Made by a program: the position numbers and the translations under genes
DNA from: Paralichthys olivaceus
Lineage: Eukaryota; Chordata; Actinopteri; Pleuronectiformes; Paralichthyidae
Reading direction: 5' to 3'
Assembly (NCBI RefSeq): GCF_024713975.1
Contig: NC_091102.1
Coordinates: 24,091,001 to 24,155,000, forward strand
DNA length: 64,000 nucleotides
Part shown: piece after piece, positions 9,230 to 19,700 of the stretch
How positions within the stretch are numbered: position 1 is the stretch's first letter
Layout: each line of letters opens with the position of its first letter
The notes under the pieces: model-generated
Seen by the model: the letters and a program-made list of their open reading frames with translations, nothing else
Told to the model about the DNA's origin: nothing
The model's database searches: none

Positions 9230-10990
9230 AACATATCACTACTAATGAAAACAATCCTAACACTAAATGCTAGAGGGCTCAACAACAAATGGAAAAGACA
9301 AGACATATATGGAATGAGTGAGTACGACATAATGTGAATTCAAGAGACACACTGCAATGAAAGATGTGTGAATGAAGTAAAGAAAGAATGGTCAGGAGAA
9401 GTATACACTAACAATGGTGATGGGAAAGCAAGGGGAGTAGCAATATTAATAAAAAAAAAGGAGTGATAGAGAAAGTGAAGATGTGTGAGAATGATGGTGA
9501 AGGGAGGTTGATAGGGATCAAATTTAAATATATGAATGAAGAAATAAAACGTATAAATGTGCATGCAGCAAATACAGACAAGGAGAGAAAGGTGATGTTT
9601 GAACAAATGGGAGAAATGTGTGAAAGCAACAGTATAATAGTGGGTGATTTCAATGTATGGTGTGGAAAATTAGATGTTTCCAGAAAAATGAAATATAAAC
9701 ATGACTCATCAAGAGGGGTATTAGAAAAGATAAAAAGTGAGAAAAGATTGTGTGATGTGTGAAGAGACAGAAACCCAGAGGTGAAAGTATTCTCCAGAAA
9801 ACAAGTGGTGAAGGGTGAATTAAAACAAAGCAGAATAGACTTAGTATTAAGCACAAAGAAATTAGCAGAAACATTAGGTGAAATACAATACAAAATAACA
9901 CTCAGCGATCACATGATGCTAAAATTCACGCTAGGGCAAGAAACAAAGACGAGAGGAGGAGGGGTGTGGTGCTTGAATGGAGAGCTGCTCAAGGAAAAAA
10001 ATATAAAGAAGGTGAGAGAATACATAAAATGGGAGATGGATGAGAGAATGTATGAGGACAAATTAAATATTGAAAAATCAGAAATCATGTACATAGGAGA
10101 GAGCAGAGTAGGGGAAGAAGTCTAAAAAACTAAAAGAAAACAATGAATATATGAAGGTGTTAGGAGTGAACTTAGGGATTGAAGATAAAGAAGGGAGAGA
10201 TAGGCAGTATGAAGGGATAGTAAACAACATAAAAAAGACATTAGGAATGTGGGAACAGAGACGATTGAAATTGAAAGGGAAAGTGATAGTGGTAAACGTA
10301 TTAATTATGAGCAAATTAAAATATATAATGAATGTGCTGGATGTGCCTGAGCGAGTGTTGAAGGAAGTGGAGAGAATGGTGAGTGACTTTTTGTGGGATG
10401 GGAGGGGAGTGAGGATAGCCAGAGAAGTAATGGAAAATGACTGAGGATGGTGGGATGAAGCTAATTAATCTAGAAAGGAAAAAGAAAGCACTAAGGGTGA
10501 AAATGATGGTGAGGTTTAAAAAATAGGAGCGATCGTGTGTGGAAGGTTTTTCTGAGAGAGGCGATCAACAAGTGTGGAGGGTGTGGAGAGAGTGGAGTGT
10601 ATATGGAACTGAAAAAAGGCATGCTGAATGGAGTGGGAGATTTCTACAAAGAGCTGCTTGGAGCATGGGGTGAGTTTGTGAAATGTGTCAAGTATGAATG
10701 CAAAAATGTGAAACAAGTATGGGAACAACCAGTGTTTTTAAACCCAAAAATCACAGTTGACGGGGAAACAATATACAACAGGGTGATATGGAAAGCAGGG
10801 ATTAGAAAGTTGAGGGATCTAGTTTATGAGTATGTGCCAGGGTTCATGAGGGCTCAGATGGTGGTGGATGAGGTGAGAGAAAATGGTGATGAAATGTGGT
10901 TGGGTACAGCTTAGGGAGTGATAGAAAAAATTAAGAAGGCAATGCCGAAAGAATGGATGGATATGATCGAGAGAGAGACTGTGGTGAGGG
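9230..10990 (+). pseudogene. LINE ORF2 relic (endonuclease and partial RT), L1/Tx1 type
   Basis: The region starts with an endonuclease-like TILTLNARGLNNKWKRQ and IQETHC (9245-9360), continues with VGDFNVWCGKLD near 9640 and RIDLVLSTKK and SDHMML near 9835-9925, the conserved blocks of an APE-type endonuclease. After about 10060 it jumps to the C-terminal RT part: KLNIEKSEIMYIG, VLGVNLGIED, LKLKGKVIVVNVLIMSKL, SDFLWDGRGVRIARE. The catalytic RT core between them is deleted. Stops and frameshifts occur near 9337, 9467, 9760, 10123 and 10441. The wording of the conserved blocks fits the L1/Tx1 clade. Confidence 0.8.
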
Positions 10991-11700
10991 AAGAAAGAGA
11001 CACTGTTGCTGCTGTCCAGACACAGGAGGCTCCGGAAGAGATGGCAGCTGCCGCTGCAGTCGAGGCACAGGGGGCTCAGGAGAAGATGGCAATGGAATTG
11101 AATGCTGCAAGAAACAGCTCTCTGTCAGCTCTCCTGTTTTCTACTATGGATTATCCAATGCAACTAGTTGAGGACAATTTTCTTCTCCAAAATTCAGTTA
11201 AAATTAAAAAAAAAAGGATTAAAATGGTACTTCAAGCTCCTGAAGTGTGTTACAGTCTCCTATGTGTTTTAACCTGTAATGGAAATTTTACATTTGTGTA
11301 TGTTTAAATGCATGAGCAGACATGTATGTGGAGGACTGACCAAATGGTTAATCTAAAAAGGGTAACTTTAAGGTTTATGATGGTGGCTTAAGAGACTTGA
11401 GTTTTATGGCCTCGAGAAACCACAACTTTATGGTATCTTTTGGTATCTCTTATTGGGATCAAACACCTGGCGTCTCACAGGGGGGTCATCCACAGAACAT
11501 GTAAACAAAAGGACAAGATGTCTCCTCCACTGAGTGAAACTACAAGAGGGCAATAAAAACCTTTGCATGCTAAGTGGGAGCGGGCTGTGAGTTATAGGAA
11601 CACTGATTTTCTTATGTTCTTTGCTCATTTGTGCATGTCATTCAGGTGATGTGTACTGATGAGTCCATCTGCAGATGCTGAATTAAACTTTCAGAAAGAA
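10991..11700. other. Trailing sequence after the LINE relic
   Basis: An Ala/Glu-rich frame (to 11307) continues after the recognisable ORF2 part but matches nothing I know. From 11310 to 11700 I see no gene, RNA or clear repeat. Confidence 0.3.
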
Positions 11701-11737
11701 GTGTTTGACTTTGAGCTTGTTTCACAGAAATTGCCAC

Positions 11738-11889
11738 CACAATATCCAACCAGATGATTTTTCATTTATCCGACCACCTCTCGTTTATCTGACCAGACGT
11801 CATTGCTCCGACCATGTTTCTAATTTATCCAATCACATGTTGTATATCCAACCAGATTTTTTTTCATTTATCCGACCACCTCTCGTTTA
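11738..11889. repeat. 110-bp direct duplication in the motif cluster
   Basis: The block running from CCAACCAGAT to CCACCTCTCGTTTA occurs at about 11738-11785 and again at 11848-11889, with a spacing of 110 bp. Confidence 0.8.
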
Positions 11890-11936
11890 AAAAAATCTGG
11901 TTGAATATACAACATGTGATTGGATAAATGAGAAAC
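11816..11936. repeat. Long imperfect inverted repeat (48-bp arms)
   Basis: Arms 11816-11863 and 11889-11936 are reverse complements with only about two mismatches, around a 25-bp loop. The DNA could form a cruciform and the RNA a long hairpin. Confidence 0.85.
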
Positions 11937-12223
11937 CTTGGTGAGACAAACAAGGGGTGTTTGGATAAATTTACGAAGTGGGATGATTCAGACCTTTATG
12001 GATATTTTAAGGTCCTCATCAGTGCATAAAAGCAGAAGAGATCATTCTGTGCTTTGTTTCTCCTCAGAAACAGATCTCTGTCTGCTCGCTAAGCCTTAAA
12101 ATGATGGAGTACATGACAATGGTTGTCCGATGGTGCCTTGTGCCACAGCCTCACATCAATTTCCCCCCATCAGGTCTTGGGTGGAACATGAGCAGGTGGA
12201 ACTGTACAGAAAATGAGACCCAG

Positions 12224-12935
12224 CATTTGATAGTTATTTGCGCTCAGTCTGAGCGATGTGGTCAAGGCTGACGGTCGATTTGTTCCATCTTGTTTTGACA
12301 CAGCAGAAAAAAGGAATTACGTTAGATACGTCGTAGAGGTGGAACAGAGCAACAACGTCATCCTCACAGGTAATGTGATTCTGCATACTTGTATTGCAAA
12401 CGGTAATGTCAAAGACATCGGTGTAGAATTGTAAAAGTAATTTTGTTTTATAATGTTTTCTCATAGGTCCAACACGTGTCGAAGATGAGACGGACAATGA
12501 AACTGAGGAAGCTGTCACCCCTTCGCCTGTTTCTGCTGCTACCAGATTTCTGACTGTTGCCTGTCGTGTGGACATTTGTGTTGTCTGTCTTGTGTGAACA
12601 GCCTGGAAGACGCAGGTTCAGTCATGTGCAGTGTTTGCAGAACCAAAACATTCAAGTGGTTTGACATCAAGGGGTCCCAAGAATTGAATCCTGAATGTCA
12701 GGCATGCGGCAAGGTAAAAATTTGGCTTATCAAGTGTGGACATGTAACATGCACATGCAACAGCAGCAGATGTGTTGTCTGTGATAGCCTATCACAGAAC
12801 TTCGAAAGCTGTTTCCATCAACATCAGCATGAAAAGTCAGAGGTGAAATCCTTGAGGTTGTGGAAGCGCTTTATTGTATTTCTTTGTACATTTTGTGAGA
12901 ATAGCACATCCATTGTACATAACACAATGGTATAA
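12224..12935 (+). pseudogene. Spliced RING-like zinc-finger gene, broken
   Basis: An exon-like frame (about 12224-12370, LSLSDVVKADGRF through EQSNNVILT) ends at a donor AG|GTAATG. An acceptor near 12468 continues it with PTRVEDETDNETEEAV. Near 12540 the good frame changes: one frame ends at a TGA, the other reads DCCLSCGHLCCLSC, SVMCSVCRT, then a second cluster CQACGKV..KCGHVTCTC..CVVC. The two C-x2-C plus CGH clusters are RING-like zinc-binding patterns. A frameshift between acidic linker and finger would explain the break. RING proteins are usually ubiquitin ligases; that role here is inference. Its position inside the motif cluster suggests element cargo. Confidence 0.4.
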
Positions 12936-13067
12936 ATGACCAGAATAGATAAATAAACCGTTATAACAATGAGGCACTGTACATCTGTGAGAATAACACC
13001 ATTCATTGTACATGACACAATAGTATAAATGACCTGTAATAAATAAACCATTATAACAGTGAGACAC
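12892..13067. repeat. Tandem duplication, about 96-bp period
   Basis: Two copies of a block running from TGTGAGAATA through CATTGTACAT, ATAAATGACC, AATAAACC and ATTATAACA lie at about 12892-12977 and 12988-13067. Each has an AATAAA. Confidence 0.8.
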
Positions 13068-13434
13068 GCGTGTTGGATTCTATGTCGTTGTATGTAATAT
13101 GATGCCTCGGGGCCAGCCGAGTCATCCGCGGTCTGCAACTTCTCAAAAGAGCTCCCCTCAGGAACTTCTCAGCTTCTGTCTTGCTTTTGTGTAACAAAAA
13201 AATTGTATGGGAGATAAACTATCTTGGTTATTGGCAGAATGCCAGGTTTTCTTTTTGGTTGGATAAAGGGTGTGTGATTGGACAAAAGATGTGGTAGTAA
13301 AGAAAAGGAAGGATGAATGAAAAACTCTGGTCGGAGTAATGACGTCTGGTCGGATAAAGGAGTTTCTTTATTTATTTCCACATTTATTTATACAATTATT
13401 TACTTATTTATACTTAGGTCATTTCTCGTCCTCC

Positions 13435-14170
13435 ATACACTGAAGGAAGAGAGTGAGCATTCAAAAGACCATATGTAGTCAAAACTCTACTTTATCCGTG
13501 TCATTTCATTATGGCACTCTCAAAATGTCATATTTAGAGAGAGCGGTGAGTTTACTCAGCATCAGGGGAAAAAACTGTACAACCCTGACATAATTAATGA
13601 AGGAAATGATTGAAAATTCAAATATTTTTTTTTTCTTGCAATACTAGGACAAAATGACACCTTCAGTTTATTTTCCCTGCACAATAAAACAGTTGAAGGA
13701 ATTCCAGAGTGTCAATGGTCACAAAGCAACAAAACTGTGGATTATGGTGATGATTCTCTTTGCTGCCAGCAGATGGTGCTGTTGCTCCTGCTTCAGAGGA
13801 GACACATCTTGGAAAGAGCAGGAAAGACTGTTCATCAAAGAAAAAAAGAATATGGAACCCTCACATCATCACTGAAAGGTGAGAGTGAGCATTCATCAGA
13901 TTTGTTTCTAATCAAAACACTACTTTATTCATGTTTTATTAACATATCATTTTCAAATTGTCTTATTTGGAGAGAGCGATGAAAGAGCAGGGAGTTTACT
14001 CTGCATCAGGGAAACAACTGGAAATGAAACACTGACAATATTGCTGAAGGTCATTTTTGAAAATTGTAATGATTTTTTTCTTGCAACAATATGACAAAAT
14101 TGCACCTTGAGCTTGTTTTTCATGAACAATTGCAAAGCAATAGAACCATTGATGATGGTGATGATTCACA
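13435..14170. repeat. Diverged tandem duplication, about 431-bp period
   Basis: Blocks at 13435-13765 and 13866-14170 share GAGAGTGAGCATTCA, AGAGAGCG, GTTTACTC.GCATCAGGG, TTTCTTGCAA, GACAAAAT and GGTGATGATTC in the same order. No gene is seen in either copy. Confidence 0.7.
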
Positions 14171-14203
14171 TGTATAAAGGAGGTATTGTGGGTGGAGTCA
14201 ATC

Positions 14204-14230
14204 GCTTACGGCCATACCACCCTGAACACG
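14204..14230 (+). pseudogene. 5S rRNA 5'-end fragment
   Basis: The 27 bases from GCTTACGGCCATACCACC to GAACACG match the first 27 nt of vertebrate 5S rRNA. The match then stops, so the internal control regions are absent. It is a derived fragment, not a working 5S gene. Confidence 0.75.
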
Positions 14231-15098
14231 GCGCATGCGTTACAGTCAGGTGACACTATTTTGAATTTCACGGACGTTGAGCACCGCGGGTGACTCAGCT
14301 CCGTTCTCTTCTTTTTCCTTTTTTTCCCCTCTCCTGGACTTTTCAATGAGCAAACATATATAAATACAGCGAAGGACTGAGTGATAACATCAAACAAAAC
14401 CGAGTTTATACATGTCTGTCCGTGTCAACATCACATTAAACAACAATTTAAATCATATGGGTAAAAAAATAAAGATAGTCCTAAAATCTTGGACGAGATT
14501 CGAAACGACGAGTTGAAGCAGTTTGAGCTTCTGGCCTGATGACGATCTCATTACGCCATGGAGCCGCTGAAAAGTTCTGTGCGCTTCTCCTCAATCAAGC
14601 GCTTTTTACTCTATCAGGTGTATCACACCAGATGTGGTTTGAGGAACTGTAATGATTTCACCATTACCTCCTTCTAGCCTCTAGCAACCCCTGGTCTGGC
14701 CTCATGAACCTCTTCATCGCTTCACCCTGTTTGGCATGGTGTCCCTGAAGCTAAGTGTTCACAATGGTACCTTTTATTTGCTCTCCCCCGGTAAACTAAT
14801 CCACTGCATTTGCATTACAGTTCCACTCTCACACAGATGTGCCTGCTCTCTAGTTTTTCAGCAGGGACACAAGTCAAAGCGGCCCTGCTTTGCAAGGTAA
14901 GGCTCCTAACATTGTCCTTTTATTTCCAAAAGACAATCGTTGATTGTAACAATCTGACTCTCAGTTTGCAGCATCATCAATTGAACAAGTATACCTAGGG
15001 TTAGAGATGAACGCGTCTTGACAATGCTTTCTTGTTTTTAGGAATTTTCTGTCTCACACAATATGTGTATAAACATGTGTTTTCACTGAATGGAATCA
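14231..15098. other. No gene seen
   Basis: The stretch contains a pyrimidine-rich run near 14308-14345 and short ORFs only. I found no supported coding region, RNA gene or mobile element. Confidence 0.5.
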
Positions 15099-15103
15099 GT
15101 TAT

Positions 15104-15730
15104 TGTTACGTTTCCGTGTTTGCAGAAACAATAACGCTGACAATCAACAGAGAAAGAACTCAGAGTGGACGTGAGGCAGTCAAAGAAAAAAGGTTTATTT
15201 CCAATTTAAATGATGGTAAACAACAAACATAGGTTTGAAACATGTGGGGGAAGGAGGAACTGTGCGGGTTGTGCCAAACAGAATAAACAAAGAACAAAAT
15301 AGGGCCTAGCTCAACTCTATCTGTGAGAAAGAAAAATAACACAGAAGGCTTGACTATCTTATCTAAAAAAGTGTCTGAAACTAATAAAAGTACATCAGTG
15401 GCGACAACCCATAACCTAGTGTAAACAACAATTTCTTCCTACGTGTGAGAATGTTTAGGGAACCCCAGCCCTACCTCAGTTCAACCTCCCCACCACGAAC
15501 CTTCCTTGGTAGAAAGCAACCGAGGGAGAACAATGCAAAAGAGAGGCTTTTAAAATGGTGCCCTCTGTCTCTGATTGGCTACTTGGCTGGAGTGTGAGCC
15601 AATCCACAGATCTTCTGGAGCTCACAGGTGGCAGCCAATCTTCCACTTCTCACCTGCAGGACAAAGGGAGGAGAGAGCAAGGGAGAGAGAGAGACACCCG
15701 CACACACACACACACTCAATACACGTAACA
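15104..15730 (-). mobile_element. Solo LTR (627 bp), duplication GTTAT
   Basis: Termini are TGTTACGT and ACGTAACA, a perfect 8-bp inverted repeat. GTTAT lies on both sides (15099-15103 and 15731-15735). Read on the minus strand it has a TTTTAAAA box near 15550 and an AATAAA near 15193, so the LTR is in minus orientation. CA/GA-rich microsatellite lies near its right end. Confidence 0.92.
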
Positions 15731-15735
15731 GTTAT

Positions 15736-18700
15736 CTAAAGTAGAGTGAATGTGGATATTGACCTGTATAATTTGCCAGTGGCTCCTGTTATAAAGCTTC
15801 TGAACTGGTATCAACACTATTTCCATGTTTTCAACATATTAACCTCACTTCATCAGTCAAAGTTCACCAGCAGCAAAACACAGCAGCAAAGTTTGGATGA
15901 CTGTAGATTGAAATGCTGAAATAACGTCCGTAGTCTTGTTACTATTCAATGTGACGTTGCTAAACATCTACAGCCACATGCAGAGGACAAGATGGACAGG
16001 CCAGGCCAACAGTAAACTCATAAACAAAAACATTTATGTGCAAATGATTGGATATGATGATATGTGTTCACACCTTCTGAAGTTTGGGAGCAGTTTGTGC
16101 TGCCCACCACACACTATCCCACACTAAAGGCTTTAAACACTTCTGTTTCTGCGCTCGTGTGGTGATGCTTTAACAAGGTCTCCTTGGCAATAGAATAGAA
16201 AATGTTGGCCTAATTGGCGCTGGTCAATAAGTTTATTTTCGGCACATGCTTGGGTGCCTTTATTATAGCTCAGAGGGGTCTTGTATTCTCCCAGGGCCTT
16301 TGTGAGAAATTAAATGAAGAACACATTGTGCTAATGAAGCTGCAAAGGGAATATAAGAGAACGAGATCGATCAAAGGGAGAGTCTGTCAGTTTACTTTAC
16401 ATGTTGTGACTTGATTTTAAATTTCCTGCCGCACAGGATGTGGCCTCTACAAATCAACATATTTTGCTCTGTAATACATTCATTCTCATTTAGCATTCTG
16501 AGCGAACCGTGTGAAATGCTGGTGTCTGGTCACATTAGTCATGTGGACACAGCTTGCTCTGGAAGACTATAAATGAATATTATATGAATTGTTCCTGTGG
16601 TTTTCTCGGAGTGTAGCTTATATAATGGAACCACAACTCTCCTCAAGATATTTCCCTTCACAACTGATGGAAAAACAATTTAGCTGAAACCAGACTGATG
16701 TGATGTTAGTGGCGGTCCAAGACAGGAAACAGATGCTTTCTTTACAGAAGCATGAGGTGCAGGAGCTTCTGTTGATGCTTTAGATAGAGAAACAGATAGA
16801 ATCTGGTTAAAGAAGATCTGTCACTGTGAATTCTGTTTAATTCATAAATTCATGTGTTTTTTTTAACAGTCTGGGCTCAGTCTTGCTTCATTCAGAATCC
16901 CTGGACTGATTTGCTGGTATTAGCTTGATGTATATTTTGATAAAAAAATGTAATAGGTGACCTGACATCATTCATTTTTGAAACAAAGTCACGTAGTCAT
17001 TTTCACATGAAATCTGTTTTCTGAATAGAAAAACATCTTGTTTGAGGGTTATTGTGGTGGAAGAAGGGCTGATCATTTTGAATGCAAAGCCCTCCATTAC
17101 ATTACAAACATTTCTTTCAATCGAATAAACCATCTCCTTTATTACCCGAATACAGTCAGAGAAAAATAAGAGTTTAATTTCAGTCACTTATATTAATAAG
17201 GATTTAAAAACATATCCCATTTATTGTTTTAAAGTAAAACCTGAAAAGATGTTTAGATTGATTAAGCATCAAGTTACATTTTCTTGAATGCTGATGACAG
17301 TTCTACCAAAAGGTCCACAGGGGTTTTTATTTAGCAGCAGAGGATTCTTTTCGATTGCTCTGAGGAGAAGCCCCATAATGTTTTTAGAGAAACCATGGAA
17401 CCGTAAAACACTGTACATGCGTGTTGTTCGAAGAGTACGTGAGGTTGTCAGTTTTCTTTCATGGAACGACAAGAGTGCATGAGGATTTACCCAGGTTTCT
17501 TCCTGAAACAAGAGAAATGATTACATCATCATATAAATCCCACACACAGTGTCAGTAATTTAGCAAGCTATTACTATACTATGTAACTATTACAATGCAT
17601 GTTCAAGTCTTACTTTTTCAGAATAGTTTGTTTTTTTATTAGTTATTTAATACTATACTAATGGGGGGGTATATACCAGCGGGACCTTGATACACTGAGT
17701 CGGTGCTTCCTCTGATGACATCCCCTTATGTCAAATGGAACAAAAGCTTAAATTATGGAAACCCTAACACTTAAAATAAGATATTTAAACTGTACTTAAT
17801 AGAGAACAAAGGGATTTGAGGCTCTGCACTGTGGCTTTAAAGGTGCGTGAGTGTTGGCTCAGTGTGAAGATCCTCATTATACACAAGGTTAGACTACAGA
17901 GCAGAATACACAGTGAGTGTGGGATGTGAAAATGTCCCAATGTTCCATCAAAGATTATAAATCACATCCGTATATGGAGGCACAAAGGTGTGAAAAACAC
18001 AATCATTAAATATGTATCCGTTGGAAATGCATTCAGTTTGAAATCAAAGACTTTGAACAGAAAATAAAGTGTTTTTTTTTTGTTTAGTTTTTTTTTAAGT
18101 AACACAAGCGTGGCTGCACAGTCTGATTCATTTAATCTGGCCCTCCTGCAGGGAGCATGTTCCCCAGAGACACCGTCTGGGTTTGTTGGCTAATTGGGAT
18201 GATTTAACCAGAGAAATCTGTATGGGGGAGAGAGTCTGCCTTGCTGGAAGGAAACCAAACATTTACATGCTCATTATCATCTGTCAGCTCTCTAAAAAAA
18301 ACCATGGCCATCACAGGGTTATGGAAGTGTTGCTTAAGATCAACGCACATCTCTTACATGTTCCTTCACAAGTCAATGTCCACATCAGTTTTTATTTCAA
18401 GCTTACAGTCTGATATTCATTTCTACGAATCTCAAAGAGTATTTCATGTTAATATTTTGTACAGCATAATTAAATTCCACTGAATCCATGCTGGGAATTA
18501 CAGAACAAAAATAACAAAGTATTAGAGGGTTCCCCAAGGATCAGATTGTTTGCAAGCTAACAGGGAGAATTTTGACACAGTATTGAGATAAGGGGACACT
18601 AAAATTCATCTTATGTTTATTGTGAGTGAAATTTACCTACTACACAATGACTGGGTTTATAGGCACTTCTACACGTCTTTAATGACAAACTGGACATTCA

Positions 18701-19600
18701 ACAGCAGCTTCATTACACATCGTAGAAACAACGTCTATAGACCGCAATCAAATAATATTAGTGATTATCCAATAATATTAGTGGCTATAAGTGGCTATAC
18801 TGTAAATATGACTATGTACTTTTTGCCACAACAACAAAAATGAGACAGAAAAACATTATCTATAGTTAATAAAAAACACACATATATATATAGATATATC
18901 TATATTTATATAGATATAGACTGTGTAAATATCTATCTATATAAATATATATGTAATAATTGCAAAAGTATTACCTCATTGCTATGCTCCTGCAAACAGC
19001 AGTGTTTTTTTCATTCTTCCCAAACCAAATGGACATGGTGGCCAAACTGAGGTTTTCTCGACAGGAGATATAGAAAACCACATCAGGCATCAAAATCAAG
19101 GAAAATGAAAAGTTCCTTGTAGGGGGTTTAAATAATACCTGGTGAGTTGATTCACTGCAGCAACATCCTGAAGGCTACAACCATATGAAGCTTTTTCAAA
19201 AAGAAAAGGGCTGAATGCAACAAGGTGAAGCCGGAGGAGCCGGAGGAGGACAAGACTCCTGTTGATGAGTCAGGATGTGAGAACAAGCTCAGGCTGCTGA
19301 AGAAGCCGGCTCTTCTGCTGGGGAGTTGAGCTTAATGGTTCTAAAACAGCCTTTATAAAACAAGCATTTCCAGAGCACACTTCTGCGTATGATTAAAGCT
19401 GTGGAGACAAACCCACGATTGTAAACAATTACAGAGATAGGACAAGACAAAGACTGAAAGAGCTACAAGAGCACATAAGGGATAATGGAAGATAGATGTT
19501 TATTACATTATATTAAACTGCAATATGTGACAAATAGCAACATAATGCTGATCGATGTACATCTGTTATTGCATTGAACAGTGGCTGTAGCTGGTGTTCT
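15736..19600. other. Mostly non-coding; two exon-like ORFs of unknown identity
   Basis: On the minus strand 17269-17502 is open (EETWVNPHALLSFHERKL to ISIQENVT, then stop) and preceded by a good acceptor (CTCTTGTTTCAG), so it could be a terminal exon. On the plus strand 19189-19329 reads FFKKKRAECNKVKPEEPEED to a stop. Neither resembles a family I recognise. AT-rich near-palindromic repeats lie at 18880-18950. No other feature is supported. Confidence 0.3.
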
Positions 19601-19610
19601 GTTGTTCAAT

Positions 19611-19700
19611 TCAATTTCAATTCAATTTTATTTATATAGCGCCAATTCATAATTTACATTATCTCAAGGCACTTTACATTTAAAGGTCAAGACCTTAAAA
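19611..19700 (-). repeat. Fish interspersed repeat tail with (ATTCA)-type end
   Basis: CAATTCAATTTTATTTATAT followed by AGCGCCAATTCAT and ATCTCAAGGCACTTTACAT is a common fish retroposon tail. The same family occurs in opposite orientation at 26560-26660. Confidence 0.7.

Larger units (their letters stand above)
11735..13375. mobile_element. Candidate DNA transposon relic with clustered ATCCRACCA motifs
   Basis: The left side (11735-11940) holds at least seven ATCCAACCA/ATCCGACCA-like motifs. The right side (13250-13370) holds the same motif in inverse form (GGTTGGAT, GGTCGGAGTAA, GGTCGGATAAAGG). The blocks CTGACCAGACGTCATTGCTC and its inverted counterpart near 13335-13360 match closely. Inverted clusters of a short motif near both ends are known subterminal binding sites of DNA transposases. 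I found no clean terminal repeat or target duplication, so the limits are approximate. Confidence 0.45.

Noticed and set aside
12234..12575. Minus-strand ORF of 113 aa.
   Set aside because: It is antisense to the RING-like exons and intron and has no recognisable domain.
18880..18950. AT-rich palindromic stretch as a regulatory or replication element.
   Set aside because: It is a simple TATA/GATA-type microsatellite with no other signal.
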